A stretch of 18,122 nucleotides of DNA from Burkholderiaceae bacterium (GCA_017999135.1 JAGOBT010000002.1:10375-28496); one strand, 5' to 3'. Counted from the stretch's first letter, positions 1-7,506 are shown. Program-made: numbers and translations. Notes: generated from the sequence alone by a model not told the origin.

Positions 1-218
1 GCCACCAGGTCTTCCAGCATGTCCTTGTCATCGGCCAGCAGGCTCGGGTCGATGGTGACGCGGCGCACGTCGTGCTTGCAGGTCATCTGCACCTTGACCA
101 GGCCGGCGCCGGACTCACCCGTCACCTCGATGGTGGCGAGTTCGTCCTGGGCCTTCTTCAGGTTGTCCTGCATGGCCTGGGCCTGCTTCATCAGGCCGGC
201 CAGTTGGTTCTTCATCAT
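1..218 (-). CDS. ybaB: YbaB/EbfC family nucleoid-associated protein (3' end outside window)
   Basis: Only the first 72 or so residues are in the window; the C-terminus lies beyond the left edge. The N-terminus begins [20 protein letters not shown], the family's coiled helix. It is followed by the conserved [14 protein letters not shown] strand and the [19 protein letters not shown] segment, all hallmarks of YbaB/EbfC. Members are small (about 107 aa) dimeric DNA-binding proteins that coat the nucleoid; this role is known from the family, not shown here. The start at 218 is chosen because its ATGA overlaps the dnaX stop (translational coupling), an AAGG Shine-Dalgarno-like element lies 10 nt upstream, and the family N-terminus fits. 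The dnaX-ybaB order is widely conserved, usually with recR next, so recR may lie just outside the window. Confidence 0.93.
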   Translation of the reverse strand, partial: MMKNQLAGLMKQAQAMQDNLKKAQDELATIEVTGESGAGLVKVQMTCKHDVRRVTIDPSLLADDKDMLEDLV

Positions 219-2266
219 GGTGGGGATGCCTTGGGTGGAGTCGTCGGGCCGCTGTCGGCGGCGATGGGTTGGATCGAGCCCGGCACGATGCGGGCGGTGC
301 GGAACTGTGCCATCAGTGCGCGCACCTCGGGGTCGGCGTGGATCAGCTGCTCGGCGGCGCGCTGGGCCGATTCACGCGCATGGTTGTCACGCCGGGCGAT
401 GGAATCCTGCGCCACGCCGGCCACCACGTCGACCTGGGCCGGCTCGCCCAGCGATTCGGCCAGCGCCGCCGCCAGCTTGGCCGCCAGGCCGGGGTTGCGC
501 AGGCTCTCGCGCTCGACACGCAGCTGCCAGCACTGGCCACCGCCGCCGGCCGGGGTGACGGCCAGCAGCTCGGCCTGCCAGGCCAGTTCACGCACCATCG
601 CCACCAGGCTGCCGGCGGCTGCCAGCGGCCGCACCAGGGCGGCCCAGCGGTCGCCGAGCGGCGTGGTGATCAGCGGCGCGACCGCGGCGACGGCAGCCGC
701 CAGCGGGCGGGCAGGCGGCGCAACGGACGCCTGGGGCTCGGCCACCGGATCGGGCGGCAGCCGCAGGTCGGCATCGGCCGCGTCCTGCGCGCTGAAGTCG
801 TCGGGAACCACCTCGTCGGCCCAGGGGGGCGGCTCCTCGGCGGTGACACGCCGGGGTGCTGCGGCGGGCGGCTGCGGGCGCACCGGCGGCACGGCAGGCA
901 CACGCGCCACAACCGCCGGCAGCACCGGCGGTGCGGCGGCCGGGCGCGGTGGTACGGCCGGCACGGCAGCTGCCGGCGGCACCTGCGCCTGCGGCACGCG
1001 GACCGGCGCCTGCTGGACGGGGACCTGCGCCTGCGGCGCGGGGACCGGCCGAGGCAGCGGCGCCGCCACCGGCACCACCGGCCGCGCCGGCGCGGTGCTG
1101 CGTGCCTCACGCGCAGCGGCCACCAGCGGCGCCGCACGCGGTGCAGTGGCCGGCACCGGCGCCGGTCCGGCCGGCGGAAAGGCCAGCAGGCGCAGCAGCA
1201 CCATGGTGAGCGCGGCGTACTCGTCGGACAGCAGGCTCAGCTCGGCGCGGCCGTGCACCACGATGCTGTAGAGCAGCTGGGTCTCGTCGGGCGGCATCTG
1301 CGCCGCCAAGGCGCGGGCGCCGGCGGTGTCGGGATCGGCATCGTCCAGCGCGCCGGGCACGGCCTGTTCCACCGCCATCTGCTGCAGCAGGCCGGCCATT
1401 TCTTCCAGCGTGCCGGCAGCCGACAGGCCCAGGCCACGCAGCGCGTCCACCGTGGCCAGCACGGCCGGGCCGTCGCGGCCGGCCAGGGCCTGCACCAGTG
1501 TGGCGGCATGCGATCGGTCCACCGTGCCCAGCATGGCGCGCACGCCGTCCTCGGCCAGGCTGCCGGCGCCGAAGGCGATCGCCTGGTCGGTGAGCGACAG
1601 CGCGTCGCGCATCGACCCGCGTGCCGCCCGCGACAGCAGCCGGATGGCGCCGGGATCGGCGGCCACGCCCTCGGCCGCCAGCACCTGCTGCAGGTGCGCA
1701 GCCACGGTCTCGGGCGCCATCGGCCGCAGGTTGAACTGCAGGCAGCGGCTCAGCACCGTGGGCAGCATCTTCTCGGGGTCAGTGGTGGCCAGCACGAACT
1801 TCAGGTAGTCCGGCGGCTCCTCCAGCGTCTTCAGCAGCGCGTTGAAGGCGTCCTTGGTGAGCTGGTGCGCCTCGTCGATCATGAAGACCTTGTAGCGGCC
1901 GACGCTGGGCTTGTAGGCGGCGCGCTCGATCAGGTCACGGATCTCGTCGATGCTGCGGTTGCTGGCGGCGTCGAGCTCGATGTAGTCGATGTAGCGGTCG
2001 GCGTCGATCTCGGTGCAGGCCTGGCACACGCCGCAGGGCTCGGCAGTGACGCCGCCGTTGCCGTCGGGGCCGGTGCAGTTCAGGCTCTTGGCGAGGATGC
2101 GGCTGACCGTGGTCTTGCCGATGCCGCGCGTGCCGGTGAACAGATAGGCATGGTGCAGCCGCCCGCTGGTCAGCGCATTGCCGAGCGCCTGCACCACATG
2201 CGCCTGGCCCACCATCTGCGCAAAGCTGCGGGGCCGGTATTTGCGGGCCAGAACGACATGAGACAT
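215..2266 (-). CDS. dnaX: DNA polymerase III subunit gamma/tau
   Basis: Clamp-loader ATPase of the replicative polymerase, 683 aa. It starts [20 protein letters not shown], the typical DnaX N-terminus. Visible motifs are Walker A GTRGIGKT (45-52), a zinc module with Cys64, Cys78, Cys81 and Cys84, Walker B VFMIDEAH (127-134), the LEEPP motif (148-152), and sensor 1 plus arginine finger in [15 protein letters not shown] (161-175, Arg174). Domain III runs to about 363. Then comes a very long Ala/Pro/Val-rich linker (about 364-535) containing PQAQVP twice (411 and 425). A folded tau-type C-terminal domain (about 536-683) should contact the polymerase alpha subunit. I see no A-AAA-AAG-type slippery heptamer on the coding strand, so a separate gamma product by the E. 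coli frameshift mechanism is not evident. A TAGAAT box 6 nt before the ATG, with no Shine-Dalgarno, suggests a leaderless message. The gene overlaps ybaB by ATGA. Confidence 0.97.
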   Translation of the reverse strand: MSHVVLARKYRPRSFAQMVGQAHVVQALGNALTSGRLHHAYLFTGTRGIGKTTVSRILAKSLNCTGPDGNGGVTAEPCGVCQACTEIDADRYIDYIELDAASNRSIDEIRDLIERAAYKPSVGRYKVFMIDEAHQLTKDAFNALLKTLEEPPDYLKFVLATTDPEKMLPTVLSRCLQFNLRPMAPETVAAHLQQVLAAEGVAADPGAIRLLSRAARGSMRDALSLTDQAIAFGAGSLAEDGVRAMLGTVDRSHAATLVQALAGRDGPAVLATVDALRGLGLSAAGTLEEMAGLLQQMAVEQAVPGALDDADPDTAGARALAAQMPPDETQLLYSIVVHGRAELSLLSDEYAALTMVLLRLLAFPPAGPAPVPATAPRAAPLVAAAREARSTAPARPVVPVAAPLPRPVPAPQAQVPVQQAPVRVPQAQVPPAAAVPAVPPRPAAAPPVLPAVVARVPAVPPVRPQPPAAAPRRVTAEEPPPWADEVVPDDFSAQDAADADLRLPPDPVAEPQASVAPPARPLAAAVAAVAPLITTPLGDRWAALVRPLAAAGSLVAMVRELAWQAELLAVTPAGGGGQCWQLRVERESLRNPGLAAKLAAALAESLGEPAQVDVVAGVAQDSIARRDNHARESAQRAAEQLIHADPEVRALMAQFRTARIVPGSIQPIAADSGPTTPPKASPP

Positions 2267-2272
2267 CCCGTC

Positions 2273-2278
2273 ATTCTA
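2273..2278 (-). promoter_or_regulatory. -10 box of dnaX promoter (probable leaderless start)
   Basis: TAGAAT, 5/6 to the sigma70 consensus, read on the minus strand. It is separated from the dnaX ATG (2266) by only six bases, GACGGG. A start 6-7 nt after the -10 box would fall on or next to the A of the ATG. No purine-rich Shine-Dalgarno is present and no good -35 is visible. Inferred from sequence only. Confidence 0.5.
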
Positions 2279-2348
2279 GGTGGCGCCCCCCGGCGGGCCA
2301 TGCTGGCGGCCTGTCCCCGGCAACCAGAGGCAGCGCGCAGGGCTCGCC

Positions 2349-2354
2349 GATAAT
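2349..2354 (+). promoter_or_regulatory. -10 box of PurM-like gene promoter (probable leaderless start)
   Basis: GATAAT (5/6 to consensus) followed by seven bases and then the ATG at 2362. Transcription would therefore start at about the first base of the start codon. No Shine-Dalgarno can be seen before this ATG, and no convincing -35 is seen. It lies back to back with the dnaX -10 box in a 95-nt divergent intergenic region. Confidence 0.5.
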
Positions 2355-2361
2355 CTGGCCC

Positions 2362-3489
2362 ATGTCTGCCTCCCATGCCCCTTCCAACCCCGGCACGCTC
2401 AGCTATGAGCAGGCGGGCGTCAACTACGACCTGATCGACCCGCTGAAGGTCAGCGCCCAGCGCGCGGCCGCCGCCACGGCCGGCCACCTGGGGGGGCATG
2501 GCTTCACCGAGGTGGCCGCCTCGCGCGGCGAATCGGCCTATGTGGTCGACGTGGGGCCGTTCTACATCGCCAGCATCGTCGAATGCCTGGGCTCCAAGGC
2601 GCTGGTGGCCGACGAGATGGCCACCCTCACCGGCCGCAGCTGGTATGCCGGCATCGCGCAGGACACCATCGCGATGGCGGTCAACGACCTGATCACCGTC
2701 GGCGCCACGCCGCTGGTGGTGCAGGCCTACTGGGCCGCCGGCGGTTCAGACTGGTTTGGCGACGCCGCACGCGCCCAGGCCCTGGTGGCCGGCTGGAAGG
2801 CCGCCTGCGACACCTGCGGCGTGGCCTGGGGCGGCGGCGAGACGCCGGCGCTGGCCGGCATCGTCGAGGGCGGCCGCATCGACCTGGCGGCCAGCTGCAC
2901 CGGCCTGGTGAACCCCAAGCAGCGGCTGAGCGTGGGCGACAAGCTGGCCGCCGGCGACGCCATCGTGCTGTTGAATTCCAGCGGCATCCATGCCAACGGC
3001 CTGAGCCTGGCCCGCAAGCTGGTCGAGCGCCTGCCGCAGGGCTACCTGACCGAGATCGCGCCAGGGCTCAGCTATGGCGAGGCCCTGCTGGCGCCCACGG
3101 TGCTGTATTCGCCGGTGACCGAGGCCCTGTGGGCCGCCGGCATCGTGCCGCACTACAACGCCAACATCACCGGCCACGGCTGGCGCAAGCTGCTGCGCCA
3201 TCCGGGCACCTTCACCTACCGCATCCACACCGTGCCGCCGGTGCCGCCGGTGCTGCGCTTCATCCAGCAGCAGGCCCGGCAGGACGACCAGGAGGCCTAC
3301 AGCACGCTGAACATGGGCGCCGGCTTCGCGCTGTTTGTCGCCCCGGGTGATGCCGAGCGCACCGTGGCCATCGCCCAGGGCCTGGGCATCGGCGCCCACG
3401 TGGCCGGCCAGGTGGAGGCCGGCCCCAAGCAGTTGCTGATCGAGCCGCTGGGCCTGCACTTCGGCGACGACGCGCTGCAGTTGCGCTGA
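2362..3489 (+). CDS. PurM-like AIR synthase family protein (non-canonical)
   Basis: A 375-aa protein of the PurM/AIR-synthase (AIRS) superfamily, whose ATP-dependent enzymes include PurM, PurL, SelD, ThiL and HypE. It opens with SYEQAGVNYDLIDPLKVSA, like the PurM N-terminus. Recognisable family blocks are QDTIAMAVNDLITVGATPL (compare PurM's VAMCVNDLVVQGAEPL), WGGGETPALAG (compare GGETAEMPG), and LNSSGIHANGLSLARKL (compare GSSGPHSNGYSLVRK). The diagnostic PurM DGVGTK motif is replaced by ECLGSK, and the last third diverges strongly. It is therefore probably not the housekeeping purine enzyme, although automatic annotation often calls such proteins phosphoribosylformylglycinamidine cyclo-ligase. 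Its substrate is unknown. The ATG at 2362 has a GATAAT box 7 nt upstream and no Shine-Dalgarno. A 9-bp hairpin follows the gene. No neighbouring pathway gene hints at its role. Confidence 0.85.
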   Translation: MSASHAPSNPGTLSYEQAGVNYDLIDPLKVSAQRAAAATAGHLGGHGFTEVAASRGESAYVVDVGPFYIASIVECLGSKALVADEMATLTGRSWYAGIAQDTIAMAVNDLITVGATPLVVQAYWAAGGSDWFGDAARAQALVAGWKAACDTCGVAWGGGETPALAGIVEGGRIDLAASCTGLVNPKQRLSVGDKLAAGDAIVLLNSSGIHANGLSLARKLVERLPQGYLTEIAPGLSYGEALLAPTVLYSPVTEALWAAGIVPHYNANITGHGWRKLLRHPGTFTYRIHTVPPVPPVLRFIQQQARQDDQEAYSTLNMGAGFALFVAPGDAERTVAIAQGLGIGAHVAGQVEAGPKQLLIEPLGLHFGDDALQLR

Positions 3490-3525
3490 ACCGGCCCGGC
3501 CGGCCACCCGCCAGACCTGGACCAT

Positions 3526-3547
3526 CTGGATGCGTCACCGCATCCAG
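3526..3547 (+). terminator. Hairpin after the PurM-like gene, possible terminator
   Basis: A perfect 9-bp inverted repeat, CTGGATGCG and CGCATCCAG, with a 4-nt TCAC loop, beginning 37 nt after the stop codon. It is followed by GTTTCCCT, only a weak T-run, so it would be an imperfect intrinsic terminator. Its position between the PurM-like gene and the crp/fnr-type promoter fits a terminator or an mRNA 3'-end stabiliser. Confidence 0.55.
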
Positions 3548-3577
3548 GTTTCCCTACAGCGATTTCGATTGATCAGA

Positions 3578-3583
3578 TATGAT
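3578..3583 (+). promoter_or_regulatory. Probable -10 box of crp/fnr-type gene
   Basis: TATGAT (5/6 to consensus) inside a conspicuously AT-rich patch (about 3560-3590) in GC-rich surroundings, 27 nt before the ATG at 3610. A TTGAT half-site (3569-3573), like half of an FNR box, immediately precedes it, but the matching ATCAA half is missing. The -35 is not convincing. Confidence 0.4.
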
Positions 3584-3585
3584 TT

Positions 3586-3606
3586 GTTGGAAGTCAGATC
3601 TCCAAC
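3586..3606 (+). repeat. Inverted repeat just upstream of the crp/fnr-type start codon
   Basis: GTTGGA and TCCAAC form a perfect 6-bp inverted repeat with a 9-nt spacer, ending 3 nt before the ATG at 3610 and lying downstream of the TATGAT box. It could be an operator for autoregulation by the encoded dimeric regulator, or a leader hairpin that occludes the ribosome-binding region. Neither reading is proven. Confidence 0.4.
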
Positions 3607-3609
3607 GTC

Positions 3610-4428
3610 ATGTCCGAATTCATCACACCTGATCTTCGCACCGGTGCTGCCGTCAGCCCGCTGCGGCTGGCGTCGCTGGCGCTGCCAGCCCGCCCGCTGA
3701 CCGACCTGCCGCCACGGCCGCAGGTGGATGTGGACACGCTGGCCGGCGTGCCGCTGCTGCGCCACCTGGAACCGGCGCTGGCGCGCCAGCTGGCGGCGCA
3801 CGCGGCCGTGCGCCGGCTGAACCGCCAGGCCATGGTGCTGGAGCAGGGCAGCCGCGAGACCGCGCTGTTCGCGCTGCTGCAGGGCCAGGCGCAGGTGGTG
3901 CGGCGCAACCCGCAAGGCCGCAGCCTGGTGATCGACCTGCTGCGCCCGGGCGACCACTTCGGCGAACTCAGCGCAATCGACGGCCAGCCCCAGTCGGCCG
4001 CGGTGCGCTGCAGCGTGCCCAGCGAGGTGCTGGTGATCAGCCGCAGCGCCTTTCTGGACTGTCTGCAGGAATCCCGGACGCTGCTGCCGGCCCTGCTGAA
4101 GCTGATGGTGCAACGGGTGCGGCGCAAGAACCGCCGCATCACCCTGCTGGCCCTGCACGATGTGCGCGGCTGCGTGGTGCAGCAGTTGCTGGACCTGGCC
4201 GACCTGCAGGACGGCCAGCCCGTCGTGCGCGGCCGCATCGGCCGCCAGGCCATCGCCGACATGATCGGCGCCTCGCGCGCCATGGTCAGCCGGGTGATGA
4301 TGGACCTGACCCGCAGCGGCGCGCTGCAGACGCTGCCGGACGGATCGACCCTGCTGCACTGCCAGGCCGTCCGGGCAGACAGCGCTGCCCTGCGCCGGCA
4401 AGCCCGCCCCCGCCGCGTCGGTGGCTGA
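3610..4428 (+). CDS. Crp/Fnr family transcriptional regulator
   Basis: A 272-aa cytoplasmic regulator. A cyclic-nucleotide-binding beta-barrel (about 45-150) contains the phosphate-cassette-like stretch GDHFGELSAIDGQPQSAAVR (114-133). A dimerisation helix follows (about 155-180). The winged helix-turn-helix has its turn and recognition helix in GRQAIADMIGASRAMVSRVM (211-230). In E. coli CRP the cassette reads with Arg82-Ser83; here the arginine position is Gln128 (PQSA), so cAMP binding in the usual way is doubtful. In the recognition helix the CRP-type SRETVGR becomes SRAMVSR, so the Glu that contacts DNA is also changed. There are no cysteines for an FNR-type iron-sulfur cluster in the N-terminal region. 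It is followed 95 nt later by the histidine-kinase pair on the same strand. The N-terminal 40 residues look disordered. The ligand and regulon are unknown. Confidence 0.92.
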   Translation: MSEFITPDLRTGAAVSPLRLASLALPARPLTDLPPRPQVDVDTLAGVPLLRHLEPALARQLAAHAAVRRLNRQAMVLEQGSRETALFALLQGQAQVVRRNPQGRSLVIDLLRPGDHFGELSAIDGQPQSAAVRCSVPSEVLVISRSAFLDCLQESRTLLPALLKLMVQRVRRKNRRITLLALHDVRGCVVQQLLDLADLQDGQPVVRGRIGRQAIADMIGASRAMVSRVMMDLTRSGALQTLPDGSTLLHCQAVRADSAALRRQARPRRVGG

Positions 4429-4455
4429 CCAGCTGGCGGGCTGCAGGCCTGGCGG

Positions 4456-4461
4456 CACAAT
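4456..4461 (+). promoter_or_regulatory. Possible -10 box upstream of the histidine-kinase pair
   Basis: CACAAT (4/6 to consensus) in the 95-nt gap after the crp/fnr-type gene, 62 nt before the chosen ATG at 4524. It would also serve a GTG start at 4476. No -35 is evident, and co-transcription from the upstream gene is equally possible. Confidence 0.25.
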
Positions 4462-4523
4462 CGCCGCGCCGGTCTGTGCCGCCCAGGGGTCGTGTCGGGC
4501 CCGCCCATCCCGCTGACCCACCC

Positions 4524-6017
4524 ATGCTGCCGTTCACCCCGCTTGCGCTGATTGCCCTGGTGGCAGGCGTGCTGTACGGCCTGCTGGCGCTGACCCTGTG
4601 GCGCCTGCTGCGCCGGCGCCATCCGGTGTTGCCGCTGGCCCTGTGGGTGGGTGGCGCCATGCTGGCCGGACTGGCGCTGGTGCTGCTGGGTCTGCATGCC
4701 TGGCTGCCCGGCAGGTCAGGCGCGACGCTGGCCTTCCACTGCATGGCAGGCGCCTTCGTGCTGCGCATCCTGGCGCTGCGGCAGGAACTGGGGTGGCCGC
4801 TGCAGGTGCGGCGCGCCGCATCAGCCTGGGCACTGGCCGCCGTGGTACACCACCTGGCCGCCCTGCTGCCGGCCGCGCAGGCGCCCTGGGTGCTGAGCGC
4901 GCTGATGCTGGCGGCCGGCGCCCTGGTGCTGGCGCGGCACGCGGTGGCCGTCGGGCAACTGCTGGACGCACGCATTGGCCACGGTCTGGCCGCCGCCGAA
5001 AGCCTGCTGGCGCTGGCCATCGGGCTGCGCACGGCCGCCGGGCTGGCCGGCTGGGCACCCGCTGACGGCGCCGCCAACAGCTGGGACCTGGCCCTGGCGG
5101 TGGTGCTGGCGGTGGTGACCGCACTGTTCGGCAACCTGGGCTACCTGGGTCTGGTGCTGGGACGCAGCCGCGCGGCCGAGCGTGCGGCCGTCGAGGCCCA
5201 ATGGACCGAGCGCCTGCGCCGCGAAGCGGCCGAGGACCGCGCCGCCAGCCTGCGTGACCTGCTGCTGCAGCGCGACGAACTGGCCGCCGAGCGCGACCGC
5301 CTGCTCGGGCTGCTGGCGCACGAGATCCGCCAGCCGCTGCACAACGCCAGCGGTGCGCTGCAGGCGGCTCGCGCCGTGCTGGACGAACCCCGGCACGACG
5401 TGCTGCCACTGGCCGCTGAGCGGCTGCAGCGGGCCCAGGGCGTGCTGGCCGACGTGCGCTCGGTGCTGGACAACACGCTGGCGGCCGCCAACCTGCTGGG
5501 CGGCGGCGGTGCCCTGTACATGCCCGACACCCCGCTGGCGCCGCTGATCGCGCAGGCGCTGGCCGACCTGCCCGATGCGCAGCGCCGCCTGGTGCGGGTG
5601 CGCTGGCAGGATCTGCCAGACACCGCCGAGCTGGAAGCCGGCCTGGTGCGGCTGGCGCTGCGCAACCTGCTGCGCAACGCCTTCAGCCATGGCGGGCCGG
5701 CGGTGTCGGTGCTGATCCAGTGCGACGCCCAGCCGATGCCGCCGGCGCTGGCGCTCAGCATCATCGACGACGGTGTCGGCCCGCCGCCGGACTGGCAGGC
5801 CACACCCGCCCATGCCACCGGGCGCCAGCCCACCGCGCGCGGGCTGGGCCTGTCCATCGTGCGCGAGGTGATGGCCCGCCATGGCGGCAGCCTGAGCCTG
5901 CAGCCGCGCCACCCGCACGGGCTGGTGGCCCGGCTGGTGTTTCCGCAGCGCGCACCGGTGGCCGCGGCAGGCGCAACCAGTGCCCAGCCAGCCGGAGCGG
6001 GCGCCGGTGAACCCTGA
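4524..6017 (+). CDS. Seven-TM sensor histidine kinase, phosphoacceptor intact
   Basis: A 497-aa inner-membrane kinase. About seven hydrophobic segments (roughly 5-27, 35-60, 68-85, 97-116, 121-142, 155-177, 187-212) form the sensor and match no sensor family I can name. A charged coiled coil follows (about 213-258), then the DHp H-box LLAHEIRQPL with phosphoacceptor His266. The ATP-binding domain has the N-box NLLRNAFSHG (Asn385), G1 DDGVG (415-419) and G2 GLGLS (440-444). The start is set at ATG 4524 because the first membrane segment begins at once; an in-frame GTG at 4476 would add 16 Pro-rich residues. Neither has a clear Shine-Dalgarno. It overlaps the next, paralogous kinase by 11 nt and should share its mRNA. 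The convergent response regulator at 7563-8246 is the obvious candidate partner, by position only. Confidence 0.9.
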   Translation: MLPFTPLALIALVAGVLYGLLALTLWRLLRRRHPVLPLALWVGGAMLAGLALVLLGLHAWLPGRSGATLAFHCMAGAFVLRILALRQELGWPLQVRRAASAWALAAVVHHLAALLPAAQAPWVLSALMLAAGALVLARHAVAVGQLLDARIGHGLAAAESLLALAIGLRTAAGLAGWAPADGAANSWDLALAVVLAVVTALFGNLGYLGLVLGRSRAAERAAVEAQWTERLRREAAEDRAASLRDLLLQRDELAAERDRLLGLLAHEIRQPLHNASGALQAARAVLDEPRHDVLPLAAERLQRAQGVLADVRSVLDNTLAAANLLGGGGALYMPDTPLAPLIAQALADLPDAQRRLVRVRWQDLPDTAELEAGLVRLALRNLLRNAFSHGGPAVSVLIQCDAQPMPPALALSIIDDGVGPPPDWQATPAHATGRQPTARGLGLSIVREVMARHGGSLSLQPRHPHGLVARLVFPQRAPVAAAGATSAQPAGAGAGEP

Positions 6018-7506
6018 CTTCCTCGCGCCGCTGGCCGCGGCCACCGTCGGGCTGCTGCAGCTGATGATGGCCTGCGCCGCCTGGCTGATGCTGCGCGGCC
6101 CGCGCCATGCCCGGACGGTGCAGCTGTGGGCAGCCGGCACGCTGGCGCTGGGCGTCAGCCTGGCCCTGGGCGGCCTGGCCCACCCGTTGCCGCCGCACCT
6201 GCCCGTTGCGGTGCAGCAGGGGTGGCTGCCGGCGCTGGTGCTGGCAGCGCTGCTGCTGCGGGTGCTGGCGCTGCGGCGCCACATGGGCCGGCCGCTGCAC
6301 CTGGGCGCCGGTGCCACCCTGGCGGCAGGGGTGGCGCTCGGCTGGCTGGCCTGCCTGCAGTCCGAGGACCCGCGCGTGCCGGCCAGCTATGCCAACGCGG
6401 TGCTGATCCTGGGCACGGCCATCATCGGCCAGCATGCCTGGGAAGACAGCCGCAGCAGCGGCGCAGCCACCGCCCGCTGGGTGGCCTGGGCCGAGTGGCT
6501 GCTGACCGCGGCGCTGGCGCTGCGCGCCATCGCGATTGCGGCCGCGGCGCCCGTGGCCGGCCGCTGGGACTGGTGGCTGGTGCTGGGCGCCGCTGGCGTG
6601 GCCGCGCTGTTCGGCAACCTGGGCTACCTGGGCATGGTGCTTGACGACCTGCACCGCACCGAACTGCAGGCGCGCCAGGCCCAGATCGACGAATCTGCCA
6701 GCCGCGCGGCGGCCGAGCAGACGGCGCAGGAACTGCAGGCCCTGCTGGCCCAGCGCGACGAACTGGCAGACGAGCGCGAGCACCTGCTGCAGATGCTGGC
6801 GCAGGAGATCCGCCAGCCGCTGCAGCGCGCCGGCCAGGCCATGCAGACCGCCGTGCAGGCGCTGCACGACCCGCGCGGCGCGCCCGCCGCCCAGCTGGGT
6901 GCGCAGCTGATGCAGGCGCAGGCGGTGCTGGGCGACGTGCGCTCGGTGCTGGACAACACCCTGGCCGCGGCCACGCTGCTGTCGCGCGGCACCCCGCTGG
7001 TGCGGCAGGACGTGGCACTGGACTTCCTGGTCGAGCTGACGCTGGGTGACCTGGGGGCCCGCCAGCTGGAGCGGCTGACGGTGGACTGGCGCACCGACAT
7101 CGACAGCCTGGAGGTGGAACCCGGCCTGGTGCGGCTGGCGCTGCGCAATCTGCTGACCAACGCCTTCGTGCATGGCGGCCCGCAGGTGAACGTGCTGCTC
7201 ACCATCGACACGCCACCCCACGGCGGCGGCTTGCGGCTGGTGGTGTCGGACGACGGCCCGGGCATCGCGCCGGCGCAGTTGCAGGACCCGCCGGAGCGGC
7301 GCCGACTGGGCCTGTCGATCGCGCGCCAGGTGATGGACCTGCACGGCGGCCAGCTCGTGCTGGGCAACGAGCTGCCGCGCGGCTTCGTCGCGCAGCTGGT
7401 GTTTCCGCTGCCTGCCGACGACTGGGGCATGGACGACGATCTGGCCGAAGCGCTGGTGGGCGGCGGTGCGGCCCCTGCTGAACCCGCGCAGCGCCAGCGC
7501 AGCTGA
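6007..7506 (+). CDS. Paralogous seven-TM histidine kinase lacking the phosphoacceptor His (His to Gln)
   Basis: A 499-aa paralogue of the preceding kinase: about seven membrane segments (to about residue 212), coiled coil, DHp-like helices and an ATP-binding domain. From ALFGNLGYLG (200-209) to about residue 400 the two align without gaps. The H-box reads MLAQEIRQPL: residue 266, the phosphoacceptor position, is Gln (CAG at 6802-6804) where the upstream gene has CAC. ATP-binding motifs persist: NLLTNAFVHG with Asn385, G1 DDGPG (415-419) and LGLS (434-437). It therefore cannot autophosphorylate on the usual His, but it might bind ATP and act within a heterodimer or as an inhibitor. The GTG at 6007 is chosen because GGAG (5994-5997) lies 9 nt upstream and it overlaps the previous stop; an in-frame GTG at 5980 is an alternative. 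The acidic, Ala-rich tail after 470 is unlike its neighbour. Confidence 0.9.
   Translation: MNPDFLAPLAAATVGLLQLMMACAAWLMLRGPRHARTVQLWAAGTLALGVSLALGGLAHPLPPHLPVAVQQGWLPALVLAALLLRVLALRRHMGRPLHLGAGATLAAGVALGWLACLQSEDPRVPASYANAVLILGTAIIGQHAWEDSRSSGAATARWVAWAEWLLTAALALRAIAIAAAAPVAGRWDWWLVLGAAGVAALFGNLGYLGMVLDDLHRTELQARQAQIDESASRAAAEQTAQELQALLAQRDELADEREHLLQMLAQEIRQPLQRAGQAMQTAVQALHDPRGAPAAQLGAQLMQAQAVLGDVRSVLDNTLAAATLLSRGTPLVRQDVALDFLVELTLGDLGARQLERLTVDWRTDIDSLEVEPGLVRLALRNLLTNAFVHGGPQVNVLLTIDTPPHGGGLRLVVSDDGPGIAPAQLQDPPERRRLGLSIARQVMDLHGGQLVLGNELPRGFVAQLVFPLPADDWGMDDDLAEALVGGGAAPAEPAQRQRS

Noticed and set aside
269..2353. A 694-codon open frame on the plus strand opposite dnaX
   Set aside because: Its translation is Arg/Gly/His-rich low-complexity sequence with no domain. 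dnaX on the other strand has every family motif. High GC keeps antisense frames open.
3535..4521. A 328-codon minus-strand frame opposite the crp/fnr-type gene
   Set aside because: The product is Gln/His/Ala-rich low complexity, typical of antisense shadow in GC-rich DNA. The plus strand encodes a clear cNMP-domain plus HTH protein.
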